Assembly: GCF_946221515.1 (NCBI RefSeq)
Contig: NZ_CAMJVK010000009.1
Coordinates: 1-38,543 of the forward strand
Source of the DNA: an uncultured Fenollaria sp.
GTDB taxonomy: Bacteria; Bacillota; Clostridia; Tissierellales; Peptoniphilaceae
Length of the DNA: 38,543 nucleotides
Direction: 5' to 3'
The translations under genes were made by a program, and so were the position numbers. Under the pieces are notes generated by a model. That model saw only the letters and a list, made by a program, of their open reading frames with translations. It was not told the origin of the DNA and did no database searches. Below, piece by piece: positions 14,501 through 22,895 of the stretch (position 1 is its first letter; every line of letters begins with the position of its first letter).

Positions 14501-14526
14501 AAAAAAAGAGCGATTGATCGCTCTTC
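14501..14526 (-). terminator. Terminator after the rhodanese lipoprotein gene
   Basis: On the minus strand AAGAGCGATCAATCGCTCTT forms a perfect hairpin (14507-14526) followed by T-rich sequence. It is 20 nt after the stop. Confidence 0.88.
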
Positions 14527-14546
14527 TTCATTTAATAAACAAAATA

Positions 14547-15008
14547 CTATTCAGTAACTAAATCGTATTCATAAGTCTTAACGCCGTCAGCGTTAACAAC
14601 GTCTGTGTAACCAGCTGCTAATAGAGCGTCTTGAGCTTCTCCAGATTTTTTACCAGAGTTGCAATATAAAACGATCTTTTTGTCTTTGTCAGCGTCTAGA
14701 ACTGATGTATCGTTCTTGATGTCATCTAAAGGAATGTTCTTTGCGTCTTTGATGTGACCTGCAGCGTATTCTTCAGCGCTTCTTACGTCAACGATAACGT
14801 ATTTGCCTTCTTGTTCAGCGTCTGCTTGTAGTGCTACTACTTCATCACCTGTCATAGTTGCTTTTTCTCCTGTTTGAACGCTATCAGCTTGGTCTGCTGG
14901 TACGCTTTCTGTTCCTTGATCTGCTGGTTTGTTTTCTGCTGGCTTTGAGCAAGCTACTAGTGAAAATGCTAGCACAAGCACTAAAGCTAATGATAATAAT
15001 TTTTTCAT
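14547..15008 (-). CDS. Rhodanese-domain lipoprotein
   Basis: A 153-residue surface lipoprotein. The signal peptide ends in the lipobox LVAC with Cys20 as the lipidated residue, followed by an unstructured PADQ-rich spacer (21-50). A single rhodanese domain (about 52-150) includes VIVDVRSAEEYAAGHI and the active-site loop YCNSGKKSGEA, with Cys116 as the sulfur-carrying residue. It probably sits on the outer face of the membrane and handles sulfane sulfur or thiol redox chemistry. The exact substrate is unknown. It is a single-gene unit with a strong promoter (15041-15069), an AAGGAGG site and a terminator. Confidence 0.92.
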   Translation of the reverse strand: MKKLLSLALVLVLAFSLVACSKPAENKPADQGTESVPADQADSVQTGEKATMTGDEVVALQADAEQEGKYVIVDVRSAEEYAAGHIKDAKNIPLDDIKNDTSVLDADKDKKIVLYCNSGKKSGEAQDALLAAGYTDVVNADGVKTYEYDLVTE

Positions 15009-15040
15009 CTGTATTACCTCCTTAAAATTTTACCATAGAT

Positions 15041-15069
15041 ATTATACCACTTTTAAGTATAATTGTAAA
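15041..15069 (-). promoter_or_regulatory. Promoter of the rhodanese lipoprotein gene
   Basis: TTTACA (15064-15069), a 17-nt spacer and TATAAT (15041-15046) on the minus strand. Confidence 0.72.
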
Positions 15070-15103
15070 ATTATTTAACATTATCTTGATTTTTTATCAA
15101 TAA

Positions 15104-15121
15104 ATACTACTTTAGTAGTAT
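15104..15121 (-). terminator. Weak hairpin at the ispF stop
   Basis: ATACTAC and GTAGTAT form a 7-bp stem that includes the ispF stop codon, followed by TTTATTG rather than a clean T-run. It may be the operon terminator, but it is weak. Confidence 0.4.
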
Positions 15122-15583
15122 GGTGTTCACTATGCAGCTTACACCTTCTTCTCTTCCTTCGAAGCCTAATTTTTCTGTAGTTGTAGCTTTTACGCTCACT
15201 CTGTCCATGCTTAGCTCGAGGTCTTTTGCAATATTTGCTCTCATCTCGTCTATATATGGTCTTAGTTTTGGCCTTTGCATAATGACAGTCGCATCTATAT
15301 TTGAAATGCTGTAGCCCTCTTCCTTAACCATGGCATAGACCCTTCTAAGAAGTACTCTTGAGTCGATATCAAGGTAGTCATCACTTGTGTCTGGAAAGTG
15401 ATAACCTATATCTTCCTTCGCCATAGCACCTAAGATGGCGTCCATAATCGCGTGTATAAGGACATCTGCGTCGCTGTGACCCAGTAGTCCCTTCTCGTAA
15501 TCTATCTTTACTCCGCCAAGTATTAAATCTCTGCCTTCGACCAGTTTATGCACGTCATAGCCATTACCAATTCTGATATCCAT
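15107..15583 (-). CDS. ispF: 2-C-methyl-D-erythritol 2,4-cyclodiphosphate synthase
   Basis: A 158-residue IspF, the usual length. It converts CDP-methylerythritol 2-phosphate to the cyclodiphosphate in the MEP isoprenoid pathway. The metal site is visible as GNGYDVHKL (Asp and His) and GHSDADVLIHAIMDAILGA; the C-terminal EKLGFEGREEGVSC segment is typical. Its ATG overlaps the ispD stop in the sequence TAATG, so the two are translationally coupled. It is the last gene of carD-yacL-ispD-ispF. Confidence 0.96.
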   Translation of the reverse strand: MDIRIGNGYDVHKLVEGRDLILGGVKIDYEKGLLGHSDADVLIHAIMDAILGAMAKEDIGYHFPDTSDDYLDIDSRVLLRRVYAMVKEEGYSISNIDATVIMQRPKLRPYIDEMRANIAKDLELSMDRVSVKATTTEKLGFEGREEGVSCIVNTILLK

Positions 15584-16311
15584 TAGAATGCTCCTGTGCT
15601 TTTAAGCCTTTGCTTCCAGTTCGTATTGAAGATCTCTGCTATAACTAAGTCTTCTGGCGTAGTGATCTTGATATTGTCGTAGTGGCCTTCAAGCATCTTT
15701 ACCTCAACTCCAGCAAATTCAACGAGTGCCGAGTCGTCTGTAGCCAAGATATTTTCTTTTATGGCGTGTTCGTAGCCCGTAAGCAAAATTTCTTTCTTAA
15801 AGCATTGTGGGCTTTGCGCTTGCCACAAAAGCGACCTCTTTGGCGTATGATGAACTGTGTCGTCTTCGTTAACTGACTTGATTGTGTCCTTAACCTTGAC
15901 ACCTACAACGCAAGCATCGCAGCCAAGAACTGTTTCAACAGCTTTGTTTATAGTTTCAGTTCTAATAAATGGTCTCGCTCCATCGTGTGTTAAGACTATA
16001 TCAGAATTAATGCTTATGGCTTTGATCCCGTTATATACTGAATCCTGTCTCTCCTTACCGCCTTTAACAATGTTAACGACTTTAGTAAATTTATATCTGT
16101 TCACAATTTCTTTTCTTGTGTAATCTATCTCGTCTTCTTTACAGACAATAATTATCTCGTCGATGTACTTTGATCTTTCAAACTTTTCTATGGTATGAGC
16201 AAGTATTGGCTTGTCATTTATGCGCAGAAAAGCTTTGTTGACCTTTGAACCCATCCTGTTACTCATGCCTGCAGCGGCAATTATAACTGAGACAAAGTTA
16301 TTCTCTATCAT
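15583..16311 (-). CDS. ispD: 2-C-methyl-D-erythritol 4-phosphate cytidylyltransferase
   Basis: IspD, which makes CDP-methylerythritol from CTP and methylerythritol 4-phosphate in the MEP pathway. I choose the ATG at 16311 (MIENNFVSVIIAAAG), 6 nt after TTGGAGGAA, over an upstream in-frame start that would overlap yacL. The protein is 242 residues. The nucleotide loop IIAAAGMSNRMGSKVNK, the catalytic THDGARPF segment and the WQAQSPQCF segment are all present. Its position between the yacL-like gene and ispF matches the conserved Firmicute order. Confidence 0.95.
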   Translation of the reverse strand: MIENNFVSVIIAAAGMSNRMGSKVNKAFLRINDKPILAHTIEKFERSKYIDEIIIVCKEDEIDYTRKEIVNRYKFTKVVNIVKGGKERQDSVYNGIKAISINSDIVLTHDGARPFIRTETINKAVETVLGCDACVVGVKVKDTIKSVNEDDTVHHTPKRSLLWQAQSPQCFKKEILLTGYEHAIKENILATDDSALVEFAGVEVKMLEGHYDNIKITTPEDLVIAEIFNTNWKQRLKSTGAF

Positions 16312-16324
16312 AAATTTCCTCCAA

Positions 16325-17389
16325 CTATTCTTTAATCTTAGCAAACATCATCTTGCCAGCAGCTGTTTGAAGCACTGTTGTTATCTCGACCTTGAGTTTT
16401 TCGCCTATCCTCTTCTTAGCTTCTTCGACAACTATCATCGTGCCATCAGAAAGATAAGCTAGACCTTGGTTCTTTTCCTTACCTGCTCTAACTATCTCAA
16501 CTACAAGCTCTTCGCTTGGTAATATGACTGGCTTAACCGCATTGGCAAGTTCGTTGATATTAAGGACTTCTATGCCTCTAACTTGGGCAACCTTGTTTAG
16601 GTTGTAGTCGTTAGTAAGGACTTTTGCGTCCATCATAGCGGCTAGTTCAAGTATCTTGTCATCAATCTCTTCGACTGTGTCAATCTTTTCGTTTGATATT
16701 TCAATATCAACTATCGCTTCGTTTTGCATTTGCTTAAGTATGTCTAGACCTCGTCTACCTCTTTTTCTTCTTTGATCGTCCGCCGAATCAGCTATGTGCT
16801 GAAGTTCTTGCAAGACAAAATTAGGTATTACTAAAGTACCTTCAATAAAACCTGAGCTAGCGATGTCTTTAATCCTACCATCTATTATAACAGATGTGTC
16901 AAGAATTTTGTATAGATTTGTATCTTTTTTCTTTGTTTTTTTTACTGTGCTCTTTTGAGTAAATTTCTCTCCAATATTTGAAATGTCCTTCCTTCTAGTC
17001 GTAACTATAATACCAATATATGGAAATAGTATATAGAATATAACGGACAAAACTGGTCCAAGTACTGGTATACCTATGTTCATAGCGAGCTGTGATAGCA
17101 AAAATGCTATAACTAGCCCAAGTAGTAATCCTGCTAAACCTAAGATAAGGTCCAAGCTTGTGAACCTTCTTAGCTCGATCTCAACCCTGTCACCAACATT
17201 AATAAGTCGTGTAAATATAGTATCTGATAATAAATAAAAAATAATTGCAAATAAAATGGATAAAAATACCGATACATAGATACTATAATTATGAAATGTT
17301 GGTACAAGGCTGATGGCCAATAAACTTACGCCGTAGCCTGCTGCTCCGCCTATGAGGAGCATGACGACTTTCATAATTTTTTTAAACAT
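16325..17389 (-). CDS. yacL: PIN/TRAM-domain membrane protein (YacL family)
   Basis: A 354-residue protein with four N-terminal membrane helices (about 5-30, 36-56, 78-100 and 107-130), a PIN nuclease domain and a C-terminal TRAM domain (about 290-354). PIN acidic residues are visible at Asp164 and Asp170 (KILDTSVIIDGRI) with further aspartates in EIDDKILELA and VLTNDYNL. The QHIADSADDQRRKRGRRGLD segment is typical. The family is conserved next to radA/disA or carD and ispD in Firmicutes. Its RNA target and role are not established. It lies 8 nt after carD. Confidence 0.92.
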   Translation of the reverse strand: MFKKIMKVVMLLIGGAAGYGVSLLAISLVPTFHNYSIYVSVFLSILFAIIFYLLSDTIFTRLINVGDRVEIELRRFTSLDLILGLAGLLLGLVIAFLLSQLAMNIGIPVLGPVLSVIFYILFPYIGIIVTTRRKDISNIGEKFTQKSTVKKTKKKDTNLYKILDTSVIIDGRIKDIASSGFIEGTLVIPNFVLQELQHIADSADDQRRKRGRRGLDILKQMQNEAIVDIEISNEKIDTVEEIDDKILELAAMMDAKVLTNDYNLNKVAQVRGIEVLNINELANAVKPVILPSEELVVEIVRAGKEKNQGLAYLSDGTMIVVEEAKKRIGEKLKVEITTVLQTAAGKMMFAKIKE

Positions 17390-17397
17390 TTTTCCTC

Positions 17398-17874
17398 CTA
17401 CTCTACTGCCTCGTAGATAATCTTGTCTATTTCTTCGTATGATTTGCCGGAAGAGAGTATCATTTCACTCATCAAAATGTTTTTTGTGTCGTGAAGTATC
17501 TTTTTTTCTCCGGTCGAAAGATTTCTCTTATCATCCAAGCTCTTTAGGTTACGGTAAACTTTAGCAACTTCGAAGATGTCTCCTTCCTTCAAAATCGCAG
17601 TATTATCCCTAACTCTCTTGTTCCAGTTAGTACTCATCTTTGTCGGTTCTTCCTTTAATACTTCAACTACATCTTTTAACTTTTCTTTCTCAATGATTGA
17701 TCTTATCCCTCTTTTTTCTGCATTTTTTACAGGTATCATAACCTTCATAGCACCTATAGGTATCTTAACAACAAAATACTCTTCACTCTTGCCTAGAATG
17801 TTTTTCTTTTCTATGTCAACTATGATGCCCGCTCCATGCATTGGATAACAAACCATATCTCCTACTTCATACAT
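17398..17874 (-). CDS. carD: CarD/CdnL family RNA polymerase-binding regulator
   Basis: A 158-residue CarD-type protein. The N-terminal RNA-polymerase interaction domain (about 1-65) has the family pattern MYEVGDMVCYPMHGAGIIVDI, and a helical C-terminal domain follows. CarD proteins bind the RNA polymerase beta subunit and stabilise the open complex, especially at rRNA promoters. It opens the carD-yacL-ispD-ispF group, behind two good promoters and a GGGAGG site. In Bacillus-type genomes disA usually lies between radA and yacL; here that place is taken by carD and no disA is visible. Confidence 0.92.
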   Translation of the reverse strand: MYEVGDMVCYPMHGAGIIVDIEKKNILGKSEEYFVVKIPIGAMKVMIPVKNAEKRGIRSIIEKEKLKDVVEVLKEEPTKMSTNWNKRVRDNTAILKEGDIFEVAKVYRNLKSLDDKRNLSTGEKKILHDTKNILMSEMILSSGKSYEEIDKIIYEAVE

Positions 17875-17922
17875 ACTTCTCGCCTCCCTTTTTCTTAGAT
17901 GATAATCTCATACCTATAGTAT

Positions 17923-17951
17923 ATTATATCACAGTTCGGCTAAAAAGTAAA
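17923..17951 (-). promoter_or_regulatory. carD promoter, proximal
   Basis: TTTACT (17946-17951), a 17-nt spacer and TATAAT (17923-17928) preceded by TGA, an extended -10, on the minus strand. Confidence 0.68.
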
Positions 17952-17956
17952 GTTTT

Positions 17957-17985
17957 ATGATATCATATTATATAATCTTTGTCAA
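17957..17985 (-). promoter_or_regulatory. carD promoter, distal
   Basis: Consensus TTGACA (17980-17985), a 17-nt spacer and TATCAT (17957-17962) on the minus strand. Two stacked promoters suggest high or dual control of carD. Confidence 0.68.
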
Positions 17986-18010
17986 GCCTTTTATAGATTT
18001 TTTTCAAATA

Positions 18011-18046
18011 TTTAGTGCATCTATTATATTTTTAGTGCATCTATTA
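18011..18046. repeat. 20-bp tandem duplication at the radA 3' end
   Basis: TTTAGTGCATCTATTA occurs at 18011-18026 and 18031-18046, a 20-bp period. The duplication spans the radA stop, so the gene ends inside the outer copy. It looks like a small slippage or replication duplication that reset the last few codons. Confidence 0.7.
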
Positions 18047-19385
18047 AGGAAGAGCATTTAATTAGCTCTAGTTTTGTAAACTTCGTCGATAGTTTTGCTT
18101 CGCTACTTATGACCGCCCTCTTATAGCCCATGCGTTCGGCTTCTTTAAGTCTTCTCTCAAGCTGAGGCACTTTTTTAAGTTCGCCCGTTAAGGATATATC
18201 AGCTATATAGACAGTGTCTGAGCTCAATACCCTATTGGCTAGCTGTGAATATATTGCTGCGATTAAAGCAAGGTTTGATGCATCTTCTTTAAGCTTAAGT
18301 CCGCCCATGGACTTGATTACGACGTTTTTATCAAACATATCAACGTTTAATCTCTTCTCCATGATTGAAAGCAGTGTATTTAGTTTTTCTCTTGACATAT
18401 TCTCGCTTATACGCGATGGATATGGTGTATATGACTTCGTTACAAGGGCTTCGACCTCAAGTATAACTGGTCTAGTACCCTCCATATTTACGGTTATGGC
18501 ACTGCCAGGGAAATTGTTTTCCTTCCTTGACGAAACAAAGTACTCACTCGGATTGTCGATCGATACAAGGCCCTTCTCTTGCATATTCATAAAACCCATC
18601 TCGCCTGTGGCTCCATAACGGTTTTTGCTCGCGACAATGGTTCTTAAGGAATCGTTTTGATAGGTATCCATAACTAGAACGGTATCAACAAGGTGCTCTA
18701 GTGTTCTAACGCCTCTTAGTTCATCATCTTTAGTCATTTGACCCACGATAAAAACTATACGAGGCCTTTGTATGTTTTTAGCAAGATTAACTAATTCATA
18801 AGCGCACTCAACTGTTTGCGTTGGCGAGGCAGGTCTCGATGGCTTGTACTCATCAAGCTCAACTGTTTGTATCGAGTCAACGACAACCATGTCGGCGTCT
18901 ACCCTAAGGATTTCTTCCTTAATATTGTCAAGGCTCATGTCGCTTATAATGTATAAATCATCTTCGATAGTATCAAGTATCCTGTCTGCCCTTTGCTTGA
19001 TTTGGCTCTCGGACTCTTCACCTGAAGCGTATAGGACCTTAAGCCCTTTTTTACATGCGTCGTTCGCTATTTGCAAAAGAAGTGTACTTTTACCGGCGCC
19101 CGGCTTAGCTGTAAGTATTGTAACCGAGTCCTTAACTATGCCCTCGCCCATAACTCTGTTAAACTCCTCGAAACTTGTCTTAAGCCTATCCGAGTTTGAC
19201 GAAGTGACAGTCTTTAGCTGCATTGCCTTGCTTCTCACGCTTTTATCTTTTTTTACCGCTTTTTTTGTATCTTCCAAAACTTCCTTAAGGCTGCCCCAAG
19301 AACCACACTCGGGGCATTTGCCTAGGTAGCCACTGGATTCGTAGCCGCACTCGCTACACTTGTACAAGCTCTTCTTCTTTGCCAT
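18024..19385 (-). CDS. radA: DNA repair protein RadA
   Basis: RadA, a RecA-like ATPase that helps process recombination branches. I start at the ATG at 19385 (MAKKKSLYKC), giving 453 residues, the normal length; an in-frame upstream extension inside clpC is unlikely. There is a zinc finger (Cys10, 13, 24, 27), Walker A AKPGAGKST (93-101), the RadA-specific KNRYG (254-258, usually KNRFG) and a C-terminal Lon-like domain. The L1-type segment reads VGQMTKDDELRG where most RadA proteins have GHVTKEG, a modest deviation. It overlaps the clpC end by 32 nt, so it belongs to the ctsR operon. The end is altered by a 20-bp tandem duplication. Confidence 0.94.
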   Translation of the reverse strand: MAKKKSLYKCSECGYESSGYLGKCPECGSWGSLKEVLEDTKKAVKKDKSVRSKAMQLKTVTSSNSDRLKTSFEEFNRVMGEGIVKDSVTILTAKPGAGKSTLLLQIANDACKKGLKVLYASGEESESQIKQRADRILDTIEDDLYIISDMSLDNIKEEILRVDADMVVVDSIQTVELDEYKPSRPASPTQTVECAYELVNLAKNIQRPRIVFIVGQMTKDDELRGVRTLEHLVDTVLVMDTYQNDSLRTIVASKNRYGATGEMGFMNMQEKGLVSIDNPSEYFVSSRKENNFPGSAITVNMEGTRPVILEVEALVTKSYTPYPSRISENMSREKLNTLLSIMEKRLNVDMFDKNVVIKSMGGLKLKEDASNLALIAAIYSQLANRVLSSDTVYIADISLTGELKKVPQLERRLKEAERMGYKRAVISSEAKLSTKFTKLELIKCSSLIDALKI

Positions 19386-21828
19386 TTTTAAATTCCAATT
19401 CCTTACCATTGTAGTAAATAGTGATGCTCTTATCCTTAGAAACATTATTTTTCAAAATTTCTTCAGATAATCTATCCTCTATCATCTTCTTAAATGTTCT
19501 CTCTAAAGGTCTTGCTCCATATTCAAGGTCAAAGCCCTTCTTCGCTATTTCATCTTCAACAGACTTGTCAATCTCGATATTTAGGCCCATCTCCTTAAGT
19601 TTTGCCTTAAGGTCTTCCGCCATTAAGTGAACGATTTTTTCTATATCATTTTCTTTTAGTTGATTAAATACAACGATGTCGTCGACCCTGTTTAAAAACT
19701 CTGGTCTAAATGTCTTCTTAAGCTCTTCGTTAGCAATTTCGGAAATCTTCTTCTTTTCGCTTCTTTCTTCACTTGATGCATCGCCAAAACCATAAGTATT
19801 TTGCTTTTTGAATCTACTTGCACCAACGTTACTTGTCATGATGATGACAGCGTTTTTAAAATCGACAGTTCTTCCCTTTGAGTCAGTTAATCTACCATCG
19901 TCAAGAAGCTGTAGTAGTGCATTAAACACATCTGGATGCGCTTTTTCAATCTCGTCAAATAAAACTACTGAGAATGGCTTCTTCCTAATCGCTTCAGTTA
20001 GCTGTCCGCCTTCATCGTAGCCAACGTAGCCTGGTGGCGAACCTATAAGCTTAGATACGCTGTACTTTTCCATGTACTCACTCATGTCTATACGTATCAT
20101 AGCGTTTTCGTCGTTAAATAGGCTCTCTGCAAGTGCTTTGGCTAGATAAGTTTTGCCGACGCCAGTTGGTCCAACAAAGATAAAGCTGCCTATCGGCTTG
20201 TTCTTGTCCTTTAAGCCGACTCTCGCCCTCTTTATCGAGTGGCTAAGTACATCTATCGCCTCATCTTGACCTATGACTCTTGATTTTAGCTTCTTATCTA
20301 AGTTTAGTAGTTTTTCCTTTTCTTCTTCACTAAGCTTTTCAACAGGGATGCCAGTCCATTTCGAGACAACTCTTGCAATATCGTCAAAGCCAATCTTCAT
20401 GCTGTTAAGCTCGGACTTTTGCTTCCACTCAGTTCTGTCTAGGTCCATCTTGTCCTTAAGCTCGCGCTCCTTGTCTCTTAGCTGAGCCGCCTTTTCAAAG
20501 TCTTGAGCTTGTATCGCTTGAATCTTTTCAGATGCAATCTCTTTTAGCTCGTCCTCTATCTCCTTAAGTGAGAGCGGTCTTACATAATTTTTCATTCTAA
20601 CAAGTGATTGCGCCTCGTCAATTAGGTCTATGGCCTTGTCTGGTAAATATCTGTCTGAGATATATCTCTTTGATAATGTCACAGCCGCCTCGATGGCTTC
20701 GTGTGAGATTAATACCCTGTGATGTGCTTCGTACTTGTCCTTAAGTCCTTCTATAATCTTTATAGCATCTTTTTCACTAGGCTCTTCCACCATGATGGTT
20801 TGAAGCCTTCTTTCAAGAGCCGCGTCTTTTTCAACATATTTTCTGTACTCATCAACAGTAGTCGCGCCAATAATTTGTATCTCGCCTCTTGTAAGGTATG
20901 GTTTTAGTATGTTCGACGCGTCAAGCGAACCTTCTGACGAGCCCGCTCCTACTATAGTATGAATTTCATCTATAAATAGAATTACATCGTCTCTTTCTCT
21001 AAGCTCTTCAAGTAAATTCTTGATTCTGCTCTCAAACTCGCCCCTGTACTTCGATCCAGCGATCAGACTAGTTAAGTCAAGAGAGAATATCTTTTTATCT
21101 CTGATGATTTCAGGAACGTTGCCTGAAACTATTCTTTGAGCTAGACCTTCGGCAATGGCTGTCTTGCCGACACCTGGCTCACCTATTAGAACAGGATTGT
21201 TCTTCGTCCTTCTCATTAGTATTTGTATAAGTCTCTCAATTTCAGACGCTCTGCCAATTACAGGGTCTATCTTATCCTTTATCGCAAGCTCATTTAAGTC
21301 CAAAGTGTATTTTTGAAGCGCTTCGCCATCGTCAGCTGCCTCCTCATCAAAACCGTCTTCGTCTTGGTAGCCGCCTTGATTAAAGCCTCTTAAGCTATTT
21401 AGGTAGTTTGATAAGGATGTAAGCACCCTCTCTCTATCTACGCCAAATCTCTCTAAGATAATGGAAACAGGCGCTTCGTTCATCTTCACTATTGAATAAA
21501 GTATGTGTTCAGTCGTTACAATTGGCGCCCCGCCTTGGTTTGCCATCTTGATAGACTCCTCAATCACATATTTTAAACTTGCTGAATAATATATATCCTC
21601 TGGCTTTTTCACGTCAAGCACAGATAGTTTTTCCACCATTTCTCTAAGGGCTTCCATTTCAAGGCCGTTTTGCCTCAAAATTTCAGATGCCTTAGTCGTG
21701 TTTGCGCTTAAAATGCCGATTAAAACGTGAGAAGGATCCACTTCGCTTTTGAACATCCTTCTAGCTTCTTCCTCGGCTATTTGAAATGAGAATCTTGCAT
21801 TTCTAGTAAATCTTCCAAAAACTGCCAT
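19354..21828 (-). CDS. clpC: ATP-dependent Clp protease ATPase ClpC
   Basis: An 824-residue Hsp100 unfoldase that feeds ClpP. It has a double Clp-N repeat (about 1-145), a first AAA domain with GEPGVGKT and the VILFIDEIHTIVGAG Walker B, a short coiled M-domain with a UVR-like segment (about 420-470) and a second AAA domain with GPTGVGKT and VVLFDEIEKAHP. Length and M-domain fit ClpC, not ClpA or ClpB. It is the fourth gene of the ctsR operon, whose CtsR repressor and McsA/McsB are its classical partners. In Firmicutes ClpCP degrades proteins marked by McsB phosphoarginine. Here McsB looks inactive, so substrate selection may differ. Confidence 0.96.
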   Translation of the reverse strand: MAVFGRFTRNARFSFQIAEEEARRMFKSEVDPSHVLIGILSANTTKASEILRQNGLEMEALREMVEKLSVLDVKKPEDIYYSASLKYVIEESIKMANQGGAPIVTTEHILYSIVKMNEAPVSIILERFGVDRERVLTSLSNYLNSLRGFNQGGYQDEDGFDEEAADDGEALQKYTLDLNELAIKDKIDPVIGRASEIERLIQILMRRTKNNPVLIGEPGVGKTAIAEGLAQRIVSGNVPEIIRDKKIFSLDLTSLIAGSKYRGEFESRIKNLLEELRERDDVILFIDEIHTIVGAGSSEGSLDASNILKPYLTRGEIQIIGATTVDEYRKYVEKDAALERRLQTIMVEEPSEKDAIKIIEGLKDKYEAHHRVLISHEAIEAAVTLSKRYISDRYLPDKAIDLIDEAQSLVRMKNYVRPLSLKEIEDELKEIASEKIQAIQAQDFEKAAQLRDKERELKDKMDLDRTEWKQKSELNSMKIGFDDIARVVSKWTGIPVEKLSEEEKEKLLNLDKKLKSRVIGQDEAIDVLSHSIKRARVGLKDKNKPIGSFIFVGPTGVGKTYLAKALAESLFNDENAMIRIDMSEYMEKYSVSKLIGSPPGYVGYDEGGQLTEAIRKKPFSVVLFDEIEKAHPDVFNALLQLLDDGRLTDSKGRTVDFKNAVIIMTSNVGASRFKKQNTYGFGDASSEERSEKKKISEIANEELKKTFRPEFLNRVDDIVVFNQLKENDIEKIVHLMAEDLKAKLKEMGLNIEIDKSVEDEIAKKGFDLEYGARPLERTFKKMIEDRLSEEILKNNVSKDKSITIYYNGKELEFKNGKEEELVQV

Positions 21829-21854
21829 ATTTATCTCCTTTCTTATATATAAAT

Positions 21855-22895
21855 CTATAAATTATTTTCTTCTTCCTTAATATCTTTGTCAATAAATTTT
21901 ACCTTGCCAAGCTTTTCCCTAAGTATAGTCGCTCTCTTTTGGTCAATATCTGACTTGTTACTAATGGAGTAAGTGTACTCGATAGCTTCAGGCGTTATCA
22001 TTTGGTAAAGAGCCGCGTCAATGCTTGCATCCGCTGGATCAAGTAAGTCCATGCTCCTTGCGAACATCAGGTTCGATAGGTAGATAAGTGCCTCATCGTA
22101 GCTGATAAGGCTCGCCACCTTAATCATCTCCAAAGCTTTCATAATTCTATCCTTCATCAAGATGTAATTTTGCTCAAGGTACCTGCGTCTATTTTCATTC
22201 TCATAAACAATTACGTTTTGGTCAGTCAGCATGGAAAGCTTTTTAAACGACTCGATATTAGTAAACTTGTTTACATTAGCGTCCAAGATGTAGATGTCCT
22301 CTATCTTAGAGCCATTTGGTCCCACAAGCGGTGTAAGCCTAATCTTAGACATATCATCGCTCTTTAGCTCATCCTTATTAAACTCGTCCCTTCTGTACAA
22401 ATGAACGATTTTGGCTATGCTTATGCCATTGCCAATGTTAACGGGGTCACTCGTAAGATAACCGTAGTTTTCGTCAAATTGGAACTCGATTGACTTATCA
22501 AGCTCACGCTCCACGTCTATGGCGATGTCAACTAGCTCGTCAGCGCTTGCCGTGCCAAGAACTCTGATCTCAATATGGTCATTGTTATTTATAACTATGG
22601 CGATGGACTTGTCCTCATCAAGCAAAAGCTTCGTTCTAGTAATATTCTCTTTCACCGACTCATCCATAAAACCCTTAGCTAAAAAGTATTCAAACTTTTC
22701 CTTGTCCATATTTGATACTTCATAAAGCATAAAGCTGTAGCTAGTGTTTTTTAAAGCTTCCAAAACCATATTCAAAATCTCGTTAAGCTTAGACCACATC
22801 AGCATGTCAGGGTACTTGTAGTCCTTGATGTTCCTCTTTAGAGAAACAATCGTGTTTAGTATATATTTATTGTAAATTGTCATTGATTTCGCCAT
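21855..22895 (-). CDS. mcsB: McsB-like protein, active site degenerate
   Basis: A 346-residue homologue of the protein-arginine kinase McsB, recognisable by position, length and segments such as FDENYGYLTS, NIGNG and the C-terminal KRATILREKL. The kinase residues are not kept. The LSSRIRLARN motif reads LNTIVSLKRN (13-22), with both early arginines lost. The NEEDHIRIQ motif reads NNNDHIEIR (103-111), replacing the two glutamates and the arginine. The SCPTNVGTGLR motif reads SDPVNIGNGIS (149-159), so the cysteine is Asp150 and the arginine is Ser159. The RDxxRA phosphoarginine site reads IDQKRA. I infer a pseudokinase or adaptor. It overlaps mcsA by 29 nt; Met5 is an alternative start. The comparison is from memory of Bacillus/Geobacillus McsB. 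Confidence 0.82.
   Translation of the reverse strand: MAKSMTIYNKYILNTIVSLKRNIKDYKYPDMLMWSKLNEILNMVLEALKNTSYSFMLYEVSNMDKEKFEYFLAKGFMDESVKENITRTKLLLDEDKSIAIVINNNDHIEIRVLGTASADELVDIAIDVERELDKSIEFQFDENYGYLTSDPVNIGNGISIAKIVHLYRRDEFNKDELKSDDMSKIRLTPLVGPNGSKIEDIYILDANVNKFTNIESFKKLSMLTDQNVIVYENENRRRYLEQNYILMKDRIMKALEMIKVASLISYDEALIYLSNLMFARSMDLLDPADASIDAALYQMITPEAIEYTYSISNKSDIDQKRATILREKLGKVKFIDKDIKEEENNL

Noticed and set aside
15583..16344. Longer ispD start at 16344
   Set aside because: It would overlap yacL and add 11 residues not typical of IspD; the ATG at 16311 has the ribosome site.
18024..19445. Longer radA start at 19445
   Set aside because: The extra 20 residues lie inside clpC and precede the canonical MAKKK start of RadA.
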